Shown here piece by piece: positions 42,914 through 53,978 of a DNA stretch of 64,000 nt. A program made the translations under genes and the position numbers. Every line of letters starts with the position of its first letter. Position 1 is the first letter of the stretch. The notes beneath the pieces were generated by a model. The model was not told the origin of the DNA. It saw nothing but the letters and a program-made list of their open reading frames with translations, and ran no database searches. The stretch is from positions 351,686-415,685 of the forward strand of contig NZ_RPOK01000003.1 in the NCBI RefSeq assembly GCF_003820355.1. The letters are read 5' to 3'. Origin of the DNA: Paralteromonas sediminis (GTDB taxonomy: Bacteria > Pseudomonadota > Gammaproteobacteria > Enterobacterales > Alteromonadaceae).

Positions 42914-43846
42914 TTACCCTCCACCACAGCCACCGCCACAACCACTTCCGCAACCTGCACTGCTGCCACCGTCACTGACCTCTATGGCGTCAGCCCAGCT
43001 GTTGTCGTCTGCCGTCCCAACAGTTACGTTCGTATTGCGATCCCAATTGGAAGAAGCACTGTCTAGCACAAAGGGATCTTCACCCTCGGCATACACGCCC
43101 TCTGTGTATAAGTAAAAAAGTGGCAAATAACTATACACTGCGTCATAGCGGTCTTTATGCGATTGATGTTGACTGCTCATTTCCCTATTGCGCTTTCGTT
43201 TCTGTGTATCAGACACCTCAATGCCTGAAGGAAAGTGCTCGGCTATCTGATCAGACAATCTGGTAACCAACTGTTCAAACTGGTTTTCTAACGCATCCAG
43301 CTGTTGTTGAATTTGTGCTTCTGTGCCCCATTGCTCAGCCATTAGCGCCTTAACCCGCTGTGAAAACACGTTATCCGATTCAGTATTTTGTTTGCCAAAC
43401 GCTTTTACAAATCCATACATGGCAATACATACCGGTGTGTCATGATGTTTTGGTTTTCTGTCAATGCTCACGTTAAGCAGGTAATGCAGAGCTTGGTCTT
43501 CGCCGTCTATTACCAGTTGGATCTGATCCAGCTGTTTAAAATCGCCACTGTTAAAGCCCTCAACGAGGGTTGCATTGCTTTGCTCCAATGTGGTTTCTTG
43601 CGTAGCACAGTCAAATACCAAGACGTTATTTACAGAAATACTTGCCAGACGCGTAAAACCAGAACGGCGTAAAGCCACATTTAGGCGTTGAATAACGCTA
43701 AGCATCACATCCGCTTGCTTTTGCTGGGTAGGTGTCATTTCACCACTAAATAGTGATTTAATTTTATTAAAGACTTTAGACGGGCGCCTGAGTAGTTCGG
43801 TGTAGTTTTTAGTTAACCGAATATCGATACGTTTATACAGGTACAT
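42914..43846 (-). CDS. Unknown protein with Cys/Gly-rich C-terminal tail
   Basis: 310 residues. The body is soluble and mixed alpha/beta, with a likely coiled coil near 180-215 (QIQQQLDALENQFEQLVTRL), a basic stretch (QKRKRNREMSSQH) and a Trp/Asp-rich part. The last 12 residues are CGSGCGGGCGGG, a run of three Cys spaced by Gly. I do not recognise the body. Gly/Cys tails of this sort occur in several uncharacterised bacterial families and may be a metal site, a crosslinking or a modification tail. The upstream partner gene is 12 bases away and also ends in a Cys pair (CGTC). Function unknown. Confidence 0.78.
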   Translation of the reverse strand: MYLYKRIDIRLTKNYTELLRRPSKVFNKIKSLFSGEMTPTQQKQADVMLSVIQRLNVALRRSGFTRLASISVNNVLVFDCATQETTLEQSNATLVEGFNSGDFKQLDQIQLVIDGEDQALHYLLNVSIDRKPKHHDTPVCIAMYGFVKAFGKQNTESDNVFSQRVKALMAEQWGTEAQIQQQLDALENQFEQLVTRLSDQIAEHFPSGIEVSDTQKRKRNREMSSQHQSHKDRYDAVYSYLPLFYLYTEGVYAEGEDPFVLDSASSNWDRNTNVTVGTADDNSWADAIEVSDGGSSAGCGSGCGGGCGGG

Positions 43847-43858
43847 ACAAGATTCCTT

Positions 43859-44422
43859 CTAGTCTTCGCAAGTGCCACAAGCTGCTACTTGCTCGAGTGC
43901 AGGCCAGAAAACCTGGTTCATTGGACCAAATGTTTGCTGGTAAAGTTCACGCGTCATCAGATACTGTCTTTGGTTATCGCCCTCATTGGCACTGGGCTGA
44001 TGATGAATAAAGGTACCCAGAGTTGTTGAACAAAACACGGCATAGGTACGTGTAAATAAAATAAACTCATGCCAGCAATTATCGACGATTACTGAGGGTG
44101 TCAATACATGTTCATGCTTGGCACAAAGCCATAAGAATCTAACCACTTCTGTCAGTGCATGATGAACATTGTGCTGATTTATTGATTCAACGTTGGACAC
44201 AATTTTTGCAGACAGCATAGGGTTTTCCTGCATCAGTATTTTCGCCCACGTTGCTGTTTGCTTGTTAATGGCTTTTTGCACCGTTGCACTCCTTGTCACG
44301 CTGTTTAAAAATATATCAACTCTTACGTCTGTGTCGAATGCGTTATGTAAGTAAAGGTTGCCGTCATGTAGCCACACTGTCTTAAGCTGTTTACAATCAA
44401 TCCCCTGTAATTTATCCGCCAA
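43859..44422 (-). CDS. GRDP-like (glycine-rich domain protein-like) protein of unknown function
   Basis: Up to 187 residues. VDNCWHEFILFTRTYAVFCS, followed by TTLGTFIHHQP, fits the conserved motif (D..WH..L.T..Y..FC...G.F.HH.P) of the GRDP/DUF1399-like family. It ends in ACGTCED. The only upstream start is a TTG at 44422 without a clear ribosome site; a GTG at 44377 is an alternative, so the N-terminus is uncertain. Twelve bases separate it from the Cys/Gly-tailed gene, so the pair is an operon. It is divergent from the M16 protease with overlapping promoter space. Confidence 0.7.
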   Translation of the reverse strand: MADKLQGIDCKQLKTVWLHDGNLYLHNAFDTDVRVDIFLNSVTRSATVQKAINKQTATWAKILMQENPMLSAKIVSNVESINQHNVHHALTEVVRFLWLCAKHEHVLTPSVIVDNCWHEFILFTRTYAVFCSTTLGTFIHHQPSANEGDNQRQYLMTRELYQQTFGPMNQVFWPALEQVAACGTCED

Positions 44423-44432
44423 AGGACTCTGG

Positions 44433-47240
44433 ATGTTGTCTCACCGCGTTTTTAAATGCCTATTCTTCTCTATTGTTATTGGTGCTATCCCGACGCCTCT
44501 TCACGCCAACGAGGCATTGCCCACGTCCGAACACATACAAACTGGCACACTAGAAAACGGCATACGCTATTTCATCAAACAACACCAAAAACCCAGTAAT
44601 CGCGCAGAATTACGCTTGATTGTTGATGTTGGCTCAACACCTGAAGAAGAAAGCCAACGCGGATTCGCTCACTTTGTGGAGCACATGGCTTTTAATGGTA
44701 CCGAGGACTTTGCCAAGCAGGAAATTATTGACTACATGCAGTCCGTGGGTATGCGATTTGGTGCGCATTTAAATGCTTACACCAGCTTCAATGAAACTGT
44801 CTACAAACTAACGCTCCCCTCTCAGAACCACGCTGATTTGAAAAAGGGCATTCGCATACTTGAAAACTGGGCACACAAGGTGAGTTTTGAGCCTGAAGAA
44901 ATAGACAAAGAGCGAGGTGTAGTGCTTGAAGAGTGGCGTCGTGGGCAGAGCGCCAACCAACGGATCCGAGACAAGCAAATACCGGTTATTTTTAACCAGT
45001 CCAGATATGCCGAGCGTTTACCCATAGGCACTTCGAATAATATTGAGAATGGCAGCCACGCCGATTTGATCCGCTTTTATAAGACATGGTACCGGCCAGA
45101 GCGCATGACAGTTGTGGCCGTTGGCGATTTTGATAGCCGCTATATCAAGGCACTAATCCATCAATATTTCGGGTTGATAGCAGCCAGCCCGGAGCCGGTC
45201 AGTCGCCCACATTATGCTATCACTGTGAATGAGTCGCCTTTAATCAGTATTGAAACGGACCCTGAACTTACCGCTATTCGCGCTTTGTTCAATATAAGAA
45301 AACCCGCATTGAGCAGAGCGACGAAAAATGATCTGAAAACCCGGTGGGTATACGGCTTAGTTACACAAATGATCAACGCACGGCTCACTCAGGCCACACA
45401 AGAAGGGCAATTACCTGTTATACGAGCCGGTACGTCTTACAACAGTTTGTTTGGTGGTATTGATCAATGGACTGCCTTTATGTTGCTTAAACCTGAAGAC
45501 ATTACCTCTGGTATATCTAAGACGCTTGATACTATTTATCAGGCAGCCAACCATGGCTTTACGCTTAGTGAGTTGGAAAGAAGCAAAACCAACATGTTAA
45601 AGGCGTTTGAACGCGCTGTATCAGAAGAAGACAAACTACCTTCAGCGAGTTATGCCAATCAAGTTGTTGCCCATGTATTGAACAATGCGCCGCTGCTCTC
45701 TCCGACACAAAACTACGCTATTGCCGCCAAGCAAATTCCGTCAATTAGCGTAGCAGACGTCAACCATGTAGTAACAGAGTGGCTTTCAGAGCGAGGCAAA
45801 GTTATTACCGTGTCAGCACCAGAGCGCAGCAAAGAGTCCTTGCCTTCGAAGGAAGCACTCACGACGCTCTGGCAAGCGGCAAAGACTAAGCAACAACAGG
45901 CCTATCAGGATGACATTCTGGAACAATCTATACTGGATGCGTTACCTAAGCCTGGCAGCATTGTGCGAAAAGAGTATAAGGAGTCACTGGATGCGCACTT
46001 ATGGACACTGAGCAATGGTGCAAGGGTCTGGCTGAAGCAAACGCAGCACAAGAATGATGAAATTGTGATCTCTGCCAGAAGCTTTGGTGGCCAATCACTT
46101 GTTGATGACGACAAACTGTCACGCGTGTTTATGGCCACTAGCCTTGTGCAGCAAATGGGGTTTGGCAATTTTGGGCAGACCGAATTAACCAAGTTTAACG
46201 CAGGCAAGGCCTTCAGTTTGCGCCCGCGAATTTCATCCCACACCGAATCGGTATCAGGTTTTTCATCTGTGAACGACATAGAACATAGCTTACTTATGCT
46301 ACATGCCGTATTTACCTCGCCCAGAAAAGACGAGAAAGCGTTTAATACCTTTATCTCCAGAGTAAAACCTTCTCTTGAGCAAAGAGTCAACGCGCCCCAT
46401 TGGGCTTACAGCGAAGCCATTAGAAAAGCAAAATTCAAAACATCGCCCAGAAACTTTGCCTTAACGCCAGATCTTGTCACACAATTTGAATTGGAAGAAA
46501 ACGTCGCACTTTACAAACAGCGCTTTGCCAATGCGGGCGACTTTGTGTTTGCCTTTGTCGGCAACCTGGACCTCGAAGCCATGGCGCCATTGATTGAACA
46601 ATATATTGCCAGCCTGCCCTTTTCCGAAAAAAGAGAACAATGGCGAGAGACACCAGACCTGCGCGTATTGGGGGCACAAAACGTGTCGGTCAATAATGGC
46701 CAGGCCGAAAAAGCGACCGTCAATTTGGAGTGGTTTGGCAAAAGCGAATGGAGCCATGAGGAATCAGCGACATTTTATGCCATGTCAGATGTATTTAGTA
46801 CATTGCTGCGCGAATCTTTGCGAGAAGAAAAAGGCGGTGTTTACGGGGTAAACGTCACACCCGGATTAAATAGAATCCCACAGGCAAATTATAGCATTAA
46901 GGTCTCATTTACCTGTGATCCACAACGGGTAGACGAACTGGTTAAGGAAGTACAGCGCATAGCGGCCCTGTTAGCCGAACAACCACCGCAGGATCACTAC
47001 ATAAACAACCACATAGAAACGCGACTGAAAAGCCGGGAAGCACAGCTAGAGAGTAATGCCTTCTGGGCTGGTCATTTGCACCAATTCACTACGCCAGATT
47101 ACACACCTCAGACGCTGGCAATGTATCAGCAAATCACTCAATCGTTAACAGCGGAAAAGGTACATCAGGCAGCAAAGCGGTATTTTAACACAAACAATGT
47201 ATTTACCGCTGTGATGCTGCCAGCGACAGAAGAAGACTAA
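44433..47240 (+). CDS. Periplasmic M16 family zinc protease (PqqL-like)
   Basis: 935 residues from the ATG at 44433, which gives a signal peptide (VFKCLFFSIVIGAIPTPLHA); the frame extends to 44358 but into the divergent gene. The inverted zinc motif is HFVEHMAFNG (HxxEH) with the downstream Glu in SFNETVYKL. Two M16 halves follow; the second half lacks HxxEH, as usual. Such proteases degrade small periplasmic peptides and, in PqqL, ferredoxin-type substrates. Convergent with dsbD, ends one base before its stop. Confidence 0.92.
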   Translation: MLSHRVFKCLFFSIVIGAIPTPLHANEALPTSEHIQTGTLENGIRYFIKQHQKPSNRAELRLIVDVGSTPEEESQRGFAHFVEHMAFNGTEDFAKQEIIDYMQSVGMRFGAHLNAYTSFNETVYKLTLPSQNHADLKKGIRILENWAHKVSFEPEEIDKERGVVLEEWRRGQSANQRIRDKQIPVIFNQSRYAERLPIGTSNNIENGSHADLIRFYKTWYRPERMTVVAVGDFDSRYIKALIHQYFGLIAASPEPVSRPHYAITVNESPLISIETDPELTAIRALFNIRKPALSRATKNDLKTRWVYGLVTQMINARLTQATQEGQLPVIRAGTSYNSLFGGIDQWTAFMLLKPEDITSGISKTLDTIYQAANHGFTLSELERSKTNMLKAFERAVSEEDKLPSASYANQVVAHVLNNAPLLSPTQNYAIAAKQIPSISVADVNHVVTEWLSERGKVITVSAPERSKESLPSKEALTTLWQAAKTKQQQAYQDDILEQSILDALPKPGSIVRKEYKESLDAHLWTLSNGARVWLKQTQHKNDEIVISARSFGGQSLVDDDKLSRVFMATSLVQQMGFGNFGQTELTKFNAGKAFSLRPRISSHTESVSGFSSVNDIEHSLLMLHAVFTSPRKDEKAFNTFISRVKPSLEQRVNAPHWAYSEAIRKAKFKTSPRNFALTPDLVTQFELEENVALYKQRFANAGDFVFAFVGNLDLEAMAPLIEQYIASLPFSEKREQWRETPDLRVLGAQNVSVNNGQAEKATVNLEWFGKSEWSHEESATFYAMSDVFSTLLRESLREEKGGVYGVNVTPGLNRIPQANYSIKVSFTCDPQRVDELVKEVQRIAALLAEQPPQDHYINNHIETRLKSREAQLESNAFWAGHLHQFTTPDYTPQTLAMYQQITQSLTAEKVHQAAKRYFNTNNVFTAVMLPATEED

Positions 47241-47241
47241 C

Positions 47242-49044
47242 TTACTGATTCAACGCCGCTTCAACGTGCTGAGCAAAGGGCTCGGCACGCATAAATCCGG
47301 TTATTCTAGACTGCGTTAATTCGTTGCCTTGTTCGTCAAAAAACAAAATAGTGGGGAGTCCAAAAATACTGAAGTGTTCTTGAAAAGCCAAACCCTCAGG
47401 TGTGTTGTGGGTGAGATCGATTTGCATCCACGCCGTATTGGACAAAGCAGCTAGAACAGCAGGGTCTGGAAACGTATATTTCTCAAACTCTTTACATGCC
47501 ACACACCAGTCTGCATATAAGTCGACCATTACCGATTGTCCTTGCGCATTGGCTGCAGCAACTTTTTCTTTCAAATCAGCCAGATTCTTTACAATGATAA
47601 ATTCAGGATGCCCCTTTTTGTTGAGCGTAGCTGCGCTGTCACCAGACGCTGCCACAGCTACCACCTGTGGCGGAAATATAACGCGGTACGCCAGCATGGC
47701 ACTGCTAAATAAGCCTAGGAAGATAAGCAAAGTGCGCACGCCCTTCCAGAATGTGGTTGCACTATTCGCATTCATGACAAAGTAGTAGGTGAACATGCCC
47801 AACCCTAAGCCAGCATAGAGCAATAAACTGTATTCGCTAATCCACATACGCTCGATGAAGAAGATAGCCACTGCCAGCATCATAAAACCAAACGTCGCTT
47901 TCACTACGTTCATCCAGTTTCCAGCCTTGGGTAGTAGTTTGCCGCCGGTGATACCAAAGATAATAAGCGGTATACCCATACCAATACTGAGTACGTACAA
48001 GGCAAAGAAGCCCAGCACCATGTCACCGGATTGCGCGATATATAAAAGAATAGCGGTGAGTGGGGCTGTCGTGCATGGTGAGGCAATCAAGCCAGACAAT
48101 ATGCCCATCACAAACACACCGACCATATTGCCGCGTTTTTGATTGTTGCTCAGGTTGTTTAAACGCTCCTGCCAGGAAGACGGTAACTGCAACTCATAGG
48201 CACCGAACATAGCCAGCGCCAACAAGACAAAAACAATGATAAAAACTGACAACAAAATCGGATTCTGGAGCGCAGCCTGAAATTGCACCCCAGCAGACGC
48301 GACCACCAAACCAAGTAGCGAATACGTAATCGCCATCCCCTGTACGTACACAAAAGACAACGTGAAGGCTTTGCTGGTTTTAACTTCTTTGCCCTGACCT
48401 ATCACAATACCGGAGAGGATGGGGTACATAGGAAAAACACAGGGCGTAAAACCAAGTAAGATACCCAAGCCTAAGAATGCGGCCAACGCAATCCACAGGC
48501 TTTCTTCGCCGGCCAGTTTATCTGCAAGATCAAACTGCTGCGACCGGGCGCCCGACGATGCACTCTCTGTCGAGTCGCCTGTCGATACTTCATTTAAGTA
48601 GATTTGCTTTATTGTAGGTGGATAGCACAGTCCCGCGTCTGCACAGCCTTGAAAACGAAAAGCCACCGTAGCGTCTTTTTTGGATTCTGTGATGGGATAA
48701 GTAATTTGCACGCCTTGATAAAAGACATCGGAAATACCAAAGAACTCATCTTCAATTTGCACGAAAGTATCGGGGTAAACAGGTTCGCCAAGGGTGGCTC
48801 CTTTTACGGTTACCCTGAATTGCTTTTTATACAGGTAGTAGCCGTCAGCAATATCAAACTTAACGGTAAGCTGGTCGCCCTTTTGCTCAAAATCAAACTT
48901 AAAGGCTTCATCAACCTGCAGAAACTGCGGCTCTTCGCTGAAGGGATCAGATAAACTATTACTGCCAATTTGCGCATAACTAAAAACCGAGAGGCTGCCC
49001 AAAAGCAACAACACAAATAATGAAAATACAGACTGCTTAACCAC
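47242..49044 (-). CDS. dsbD: Thiol:disulfide interchange protein DsbD
   Basis: 600 residues from a GTG. Signal peptide (FSLFVLLLLGSLSVFSYA), N-terminal immunoglobulin-like domain with its Cys pair (CADAGLCYPP), eight membrane helices with the conserved ILLGFTPCVFPMYPIL and SPCTTAPLTA, and a C-terminal thioredoxin domain with DWCVACKEFEKY. It carries electrons from cytoplasmic thioredoxin to the periplasm for DsbC, CcmG and others. All three Cys pairs are present. Confidence 0.97.
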   Translation of the reverse strand: MVKQSVFSLFVLLLLGSLSVFSYAQIGSNSLSDPFSEEPQFLQVDEAFKFDFEQKGDQLTVKFDIADGYYLYKKQFRVTVKGATLGEPVYPDTFVQIEDEFFGISDVFYQGVQITYPITESKKDATVAFRFQGCADAGLCYPPTIKQIYLNEVSTGDSTESASSGARSQQFDLADKLAGEESLWIALAAFLGLGILLGFTPCVFPMYPILSGIVIGQGKEVKTSKAFTLSFVYVQGMAITYSLLGLVVASAGVQFQAALQNPILLSVFIIVFVLLALAMFGAYELQLPSSWQERLNNLSNNQKRGNMVGVFVMGILSGLIASPCTTAPLTAILLYIAQSGDMVLGFFALYVLSIGMGIPLIIFGITGGKLLPKAGNWMNVVKATFGFMMLAVAIFFIERMWISEYSLLLYAGLGLGMFTYYFVMNANSATTFWKGVRTLLIFLGLFSSAMLAYRVIFPPQVVAVAASGDSAATLNKKGHPEFIIVKNLADLKEKVAAANAQGQSVMVDLYADWCVACKEFEKYTFPDPAVLAALSNTAWMQIDLTHNTPEGLAFQEHFSIFGLPTILFFDEQGNELTQSRITGFMRAEPFAQHVEAALNQ

Positions 49045-49144
49045 CTAAAAAACCTTTCTACTGCTGCAAAGATGTCGTTATTGACCTAGTTATACTTGAG
49101 AAACTTTCAAATGGCCTCAATTATTCTATGAAACGCCGAATAAA

Positions 49145-49274
49145 GAGGAAAAGATTAGAAGAGAAGTGTTTTACAAATTTGAGCTTCTGAGGCATGGATG
49201 CCGAAGCAGAGCCCACACGGACGTGTTTACGGCGTCTCAGATTTGTAAAACACTTCTCTTCTGAGCTTTTCCTC
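49145..49274. repeat. Long inverted repeat (130 bases) between dsbD and fxsA
   Basis: Arms 49157-49178 and 49241-49262 are perfect 22-base inverted repeats (AGAAGAGAAGTGTTTTACAA... and its complement). Outside them GAGGAAAAG (49145-49153) and CTTTTCCTC (49266-49274) also pair, after a three-base mismatch. The 62-base centre contains GGCATGGATGCC and ACGGACGTGTTTACGGCG. A transcript would fold into a very stable stem of more than 30 pairs. It probably belongs to a dispersed REP-like repeat family. Confidence 0.85.
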
Positions 49275-49303
49275 GTGAACCACACTGTTAACGAGACATT
49301 ACC

Positions 49304-49786
49304 TTGCCTATTTTATTTTTATTATTTGCCATTATACCCGTTGCAGAAATTGCGTTACTTATTCATGTGGGAGGCGAAATTGGCGGCTGGAATACCATCG
49401 CATTAGTATTAATAACAGCTGCCGTGGGTGCATTTTTAGTCAAGCGCGAAGGTCTGGCCACTATGCAAGCTGCACAAAACAAACTGCAACAACAGCAAAT
49501 GCCTGGCCAAGAATTGTTTGAAGGGGCCTGTTTGCTAGTGGCTGGGGTATTGTTAGTGACACCCGGCTTTATGACCGATGTGGTGGGCTTTTTATTGGTG
49601 ATCCCCCCCACAAGAAAAGCGATTGCTAAAGCCGTTTCCAAGCGTTTATCTGGTCATATTGTGACTCAGCACAGTTATTCGCAATATCAGTCATATCGCC
49701 AAGATTCAAACGACGGTGATGTGTTTGAAGGGGAGTTTCGCAACCATGAAACGCCCACAATTGACGATAAAAACGAAAAAAACTAA
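49304..49786 (+). CDS. fxsA: FxsA family membrane protein
   Basis: 160 residues starting at a TTG (only reasonable start). Membrane segments include FLLFAIIPVAEIALLIHVGG and LLVAGVLLVTPGFMTDVVGF; the GGWNTIALVLITAAVGAFLV helix and REGLATMQ are characteristic of FxsA. The C-terminal 45 residues are polar. FxsA was named for relieving F-plasmid exclusion of phage T7; its cellular function is unclear. Classical position before groES. Confidence 0.9.
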   Translation: MPILFLLFAIIPVAEIALLIHVGGEIGGWNTIALVLITAAVGAFLVKREGLATMQAAQNKLQQQQMPGQELFEGACLLVAGVLLVTPGFMTDVVGFLLVIPPTRKAIAKAVSKRLSGHIVTQHSYSQYQSYRQDSNDGDVFEGEFRNHETPTIDDKNEKN

Positions 49787-49802
49787 TTTTTTTCACTTTT
49801 TA

Positions 49803-49833
49803 CCCTTGAGATTAGTACGGGAATACCCCATTT
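49803..49833 (+). promoter_or_regulatory. Sigma32-type heat-shock promoter of groESL
   Basis: CCCTTGAG (49803-49810) and CCCCATTT (49826-49833) with a 15-base spacer match the sigma32 consensus CTTGAAA-N13-15-CCCCATNT. About 86 bases upstream of groES. No CIRCE repeat was seen. Confidence 0.85.
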
Positions 49834-49919
49834 AACCTCGCAGAAATCAGAAACCGGTGTGCTGCATAGTGCAGCGCACCACACTTAATTAGACATTGGA
49901 ATTTTCAGGAGATTTGAAA

Positions 49920-50210
49920 ATGGCAATTCGTCCTTTACACGATCGAGTCATCATTAAGCGTGATGAGCAAGAAAGCAAATCAGCTGGTGGCATCGTACTG
50001 ACTGGCTCAGCGGCTGAAAAATCAACCCGTGGTGAAGTCATTGCTGTTGGCAATGGCCGCGTTTTGGAAAACGGCGACGTTAAGCCTCTTGACGTTAAAG
50101 TTGGCGACACCGTTATTTTCAACGACGGCTACGGCGTAAAAACCGAAAAGCTGGACGGCGAAGAAGTGCTTATCTTAAGCGAAAGCGACATCCTAGCGAT
50201 TGTTGAATAA
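49920..50210 (+). CDS. groES: Co-chaperonin GroES
   Basis: 96 residues from the ATG at 49920 behind CAGGAGATT; the frame is open to 49896 but that part precedes the ribosome site. [20 protein letters not shown], followed by GIVL, is the standard mobile-loop region, and the end [13 protein letters not shown] is typical. Caps GroEL. Heat-shock promoter upstream; 32 bases before groEL. Confidence 0.98.
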   Translation: MAIRPLHDRVIIKRDEQESKSAGGIVLTGSAAEKSTRGEVIAVGNGRVLENGDVKPLDVKVGDTVIFNDGYGVKTEKLDGEEVLILSESDILAIVE

Positions 50211-50230
50211 GTCTAACCGTAACGAATTAG

Positions 50231-51889
<1,659 letters not shown>

Positions 51890-51930
51890 GCCAACCTCCT
51901 ATCTGGTCTTCTCGACTAGGTCTTATTCAA

Positions 51931-51958
51931 AAGCCCGAACATGTGTTCGGGCTTTTTT
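51931..51958 (+). terminator. Terminator of groESL
   Basis: AAGCCCGAAC, loop ATGT, GTTCGGGCTT then TTTT. Ten-base-pair stem 41 bases past the groEL stop. Confidence 0.93.
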
Positions 51959-52373
51959 GTTGCACTAAGCACGCCTAGTCTCTTTCACTGGCCTATTTTA
52001 GATATTGGTGTACAGCATTGATCACCATAATAGTTATCACTGTAATTACACCGAAAGACTTGCTGGTTCATCACATTTCTTCTTTTAAACGTTATAACCT
52101 TTATTAATTGCTTCACTTTTATTCCTCTATCATGTTTTGGGATACTGCGTTCCCGATTCATGACCAGTATCATGAAAACGTAATCACAAATAAATCAGTT
52201 AAAATTAATCTTATTGATAGCTTTTATAAATTAGAATACACAATAGCTAAAATTTGCAGAAAGCGCATATCATTGTTAGATGGATAAATTTTTTGTGCTA
52301 ATCAAGATTCATCTGGATCTTTACCTCACTCACCACTAAGTTTCTTAACAATGGGGTAAATAGGGTTAATGTC
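51959..52373. other. AT-rich intergenic region after groESL
   Basis: About 415 bases without a plausible frame; the last part must hold the promoter of the following receiver-like gene. I see no repeat or RNA structure in it. Confidence 0.5.
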
Positions 52374-53969
52374 TTGAGCGAGAAATTGAAAGCCATTGTT
52401 GTTGAGAGCAACACCGATACTCGCGCCTTAGTTCGACGCCTTCTGATCGATCTAGAAGTCAATGACATCACCTGCTATGCAAATGGGTCTGCCCTTTTAA
52501 AACGTACTGACGTCGTCAATGCAGACATTATTATCATGGCGACGGAGCTTGAAAATAACTACGCAGGAATCGACCTCATTCGACATTTAGCGAGGCTAAA
52601 AAAACTCCATCAATGGGCTAAAGTTATTTTTATCGCTCATGAGCCAACACGTATTAGAACAGATTTCCCATTGCTCGGACAAAAATGTGACCTAATAGAC
52701 AAGCGTTTTGCAGTAGAGCAACTTACTCGATCTATTCAAACATGCCGAGCGGTGTGTTTAGTTGGCAAGCGTACCTTTTCTCAACTCAATGAAGAGACGG
52801 ACATCAAACTGGTCAAGTTGGTAAAAAATCTCCCCACGAGCATCAATATTAAGGACACTGCAGACAGTGTAAAGCTGTTACAAAGCAAGCTGTTAATGAA
52901 ATTAAGAAGGCCGACGCTGATTTTTAATATAGTCGATAAGATTCATGATCCTACGTTAAGGCTCATGGCACAAATGCACTACTATTTCTATTTCGGTCAA
53001 CACCTCCCTTTGCAACAAACCATAAAGACCGCAAAAAACCAAAAAACGCTGTTGTCGCAACAACGTTATTATTATCTTTTGCAATGCGTAATGGAGAAGC
53101 GCTATACGTCAGCCTATACGAATATCTGTGAATTAGACGAATCTTCACTGCATCCTCCTGAAGTGTTGCTCAAATCAACCCTTATCTTTCTTACAGAGGG
53201 GTTCACACCAGCGGTTAATTATTTACAAAAAAAGAAAATCGAATCACCTGAAAACCATTATTACCGAAGCTTAATCACTATAAACATACTGTTTCTATGC
53301 TTTATGCAGTTGCTGCACAAGCGAGATAAACACATTGAAGATAACGTTGTGCTCTCGTTGTTTCATGAAAGCTGTCAAGAGAAAAGCCTTTATGATCCGG
53401 GTAATGATTTTGACAGTTTCATACCGTATTTCTCACTTGCGATAGATGTGATCAGCAATAAGTATCAGGACAATCTCGCCGCAGCGCATGCGCAAGTGAA
53501 CGACCTTGCTGAAATGACCATCAATATAGAACCATCAAAACGAATACTTTTGTTTATTATTTGTGTGCATGTAGGCGATGCTGATGCAGCCTTTAGTCAT
53601 ATGGCAGCATTGTGTGCCGTACTTGCGGATGTTGAGATTTCACCTGAAATGGCAGTGAATTACCTCGCCTATGACCTGTTCATTGAAAGCCATATAGGAA
53701 AAGAGGCTCGCGCAGGCATGCTAAGCAGATTAGGCAAACATATGCTAGAAAACCGATACCCAGCAATGGCGCTGCGTTTGTTTTATCGTGCATATCGAGC
53801 GACACCGCATTCGGCTGATAATGTCCTTAACCTGCTGTCTGCACTCATTGTCACAAAGCTCCCTTATTACATGGAAACCAGTATTGCTGAGTTGTTTGAG
53901 CTATTGGAGTGTGCGCCATTAGACAATAGCCAAAAGGCTCTCATAGAGGACTTAAAAAAGCGCCTTTAA
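52374..53969 (+). CDS. Degenerate receiver domain protein with helical repeats
   Basis: 531 residues from a TTG (no usable ATG; the ATG at 52369 stops at once). The first 125 residues follow the CheY fold: IVVESNTDTRALVRRLLIDL, IIIMATELENNYAGIDLIRH and VIFIAHEPT. The phospho-acceptor Asp position is Ala (MATEL) and the usual acidic pair is ES/N, so phosphorylation in the normal way is unlikely. The remaining 400 residues are helical and TPR-like. Resembles VieB-like or other orphan receiver-TPR proteins. Convergent with the chemoreceptor gene, but no functional link is shown. Confidence 0.75.
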   Translation: MSEKLKAIVVESNTDTRALVRRLLIDLEVNDITCYANGSALLKRTDVVNADIIIMATELENNYAGIDLIRHLARLKKLHQWAKVIFIAHEPTRIRTDFPLLGQKCDLIDKRFAVEQLTRSIQTCRAVCLVGKRTFSQLNEETDIKLVKLVKNLPTSINIKDTADSVKLLQSKLLMKLRRPTLIFNIVDKIHDPTLRLMAQMHYYFYFGQHLPLQQTIKTAKNQKTLLSQQRYYYLLQCVMEKRYTSAYTNICELDESSLHPPEVLLKSTLIFLTEGFTPAVNYLQKKKIESPENHYYRSLITINILFLCFMQLLHKRDKHIEDNVVLSLFHESCQEKSLYDPGNDFDSFIPYFSLAIDVISNKYQDNLAAAHAQVNDLAEMTINIEPSKRILLFIICVHVGDADAAFSHMAALCAVLADVEISPEMAVNYLAYDLFIESHIGKEARAGMLSRLGKHMLENRYPAMALRLFYRAYRATPHSADNVLNLLSALIVTKLPYYMETSIAELFELLECAPLDNSQKALIEDLKKRL

Positions 53970-53978
53970 CTTCGTGTA

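Noticed and set aside
49194-49406. Open frame overlapping the inverted repeat and fxsA
   Set aside because: Reads through the repeat in another frame from fxsA; such frames are common artefacts of REP-like repeats.
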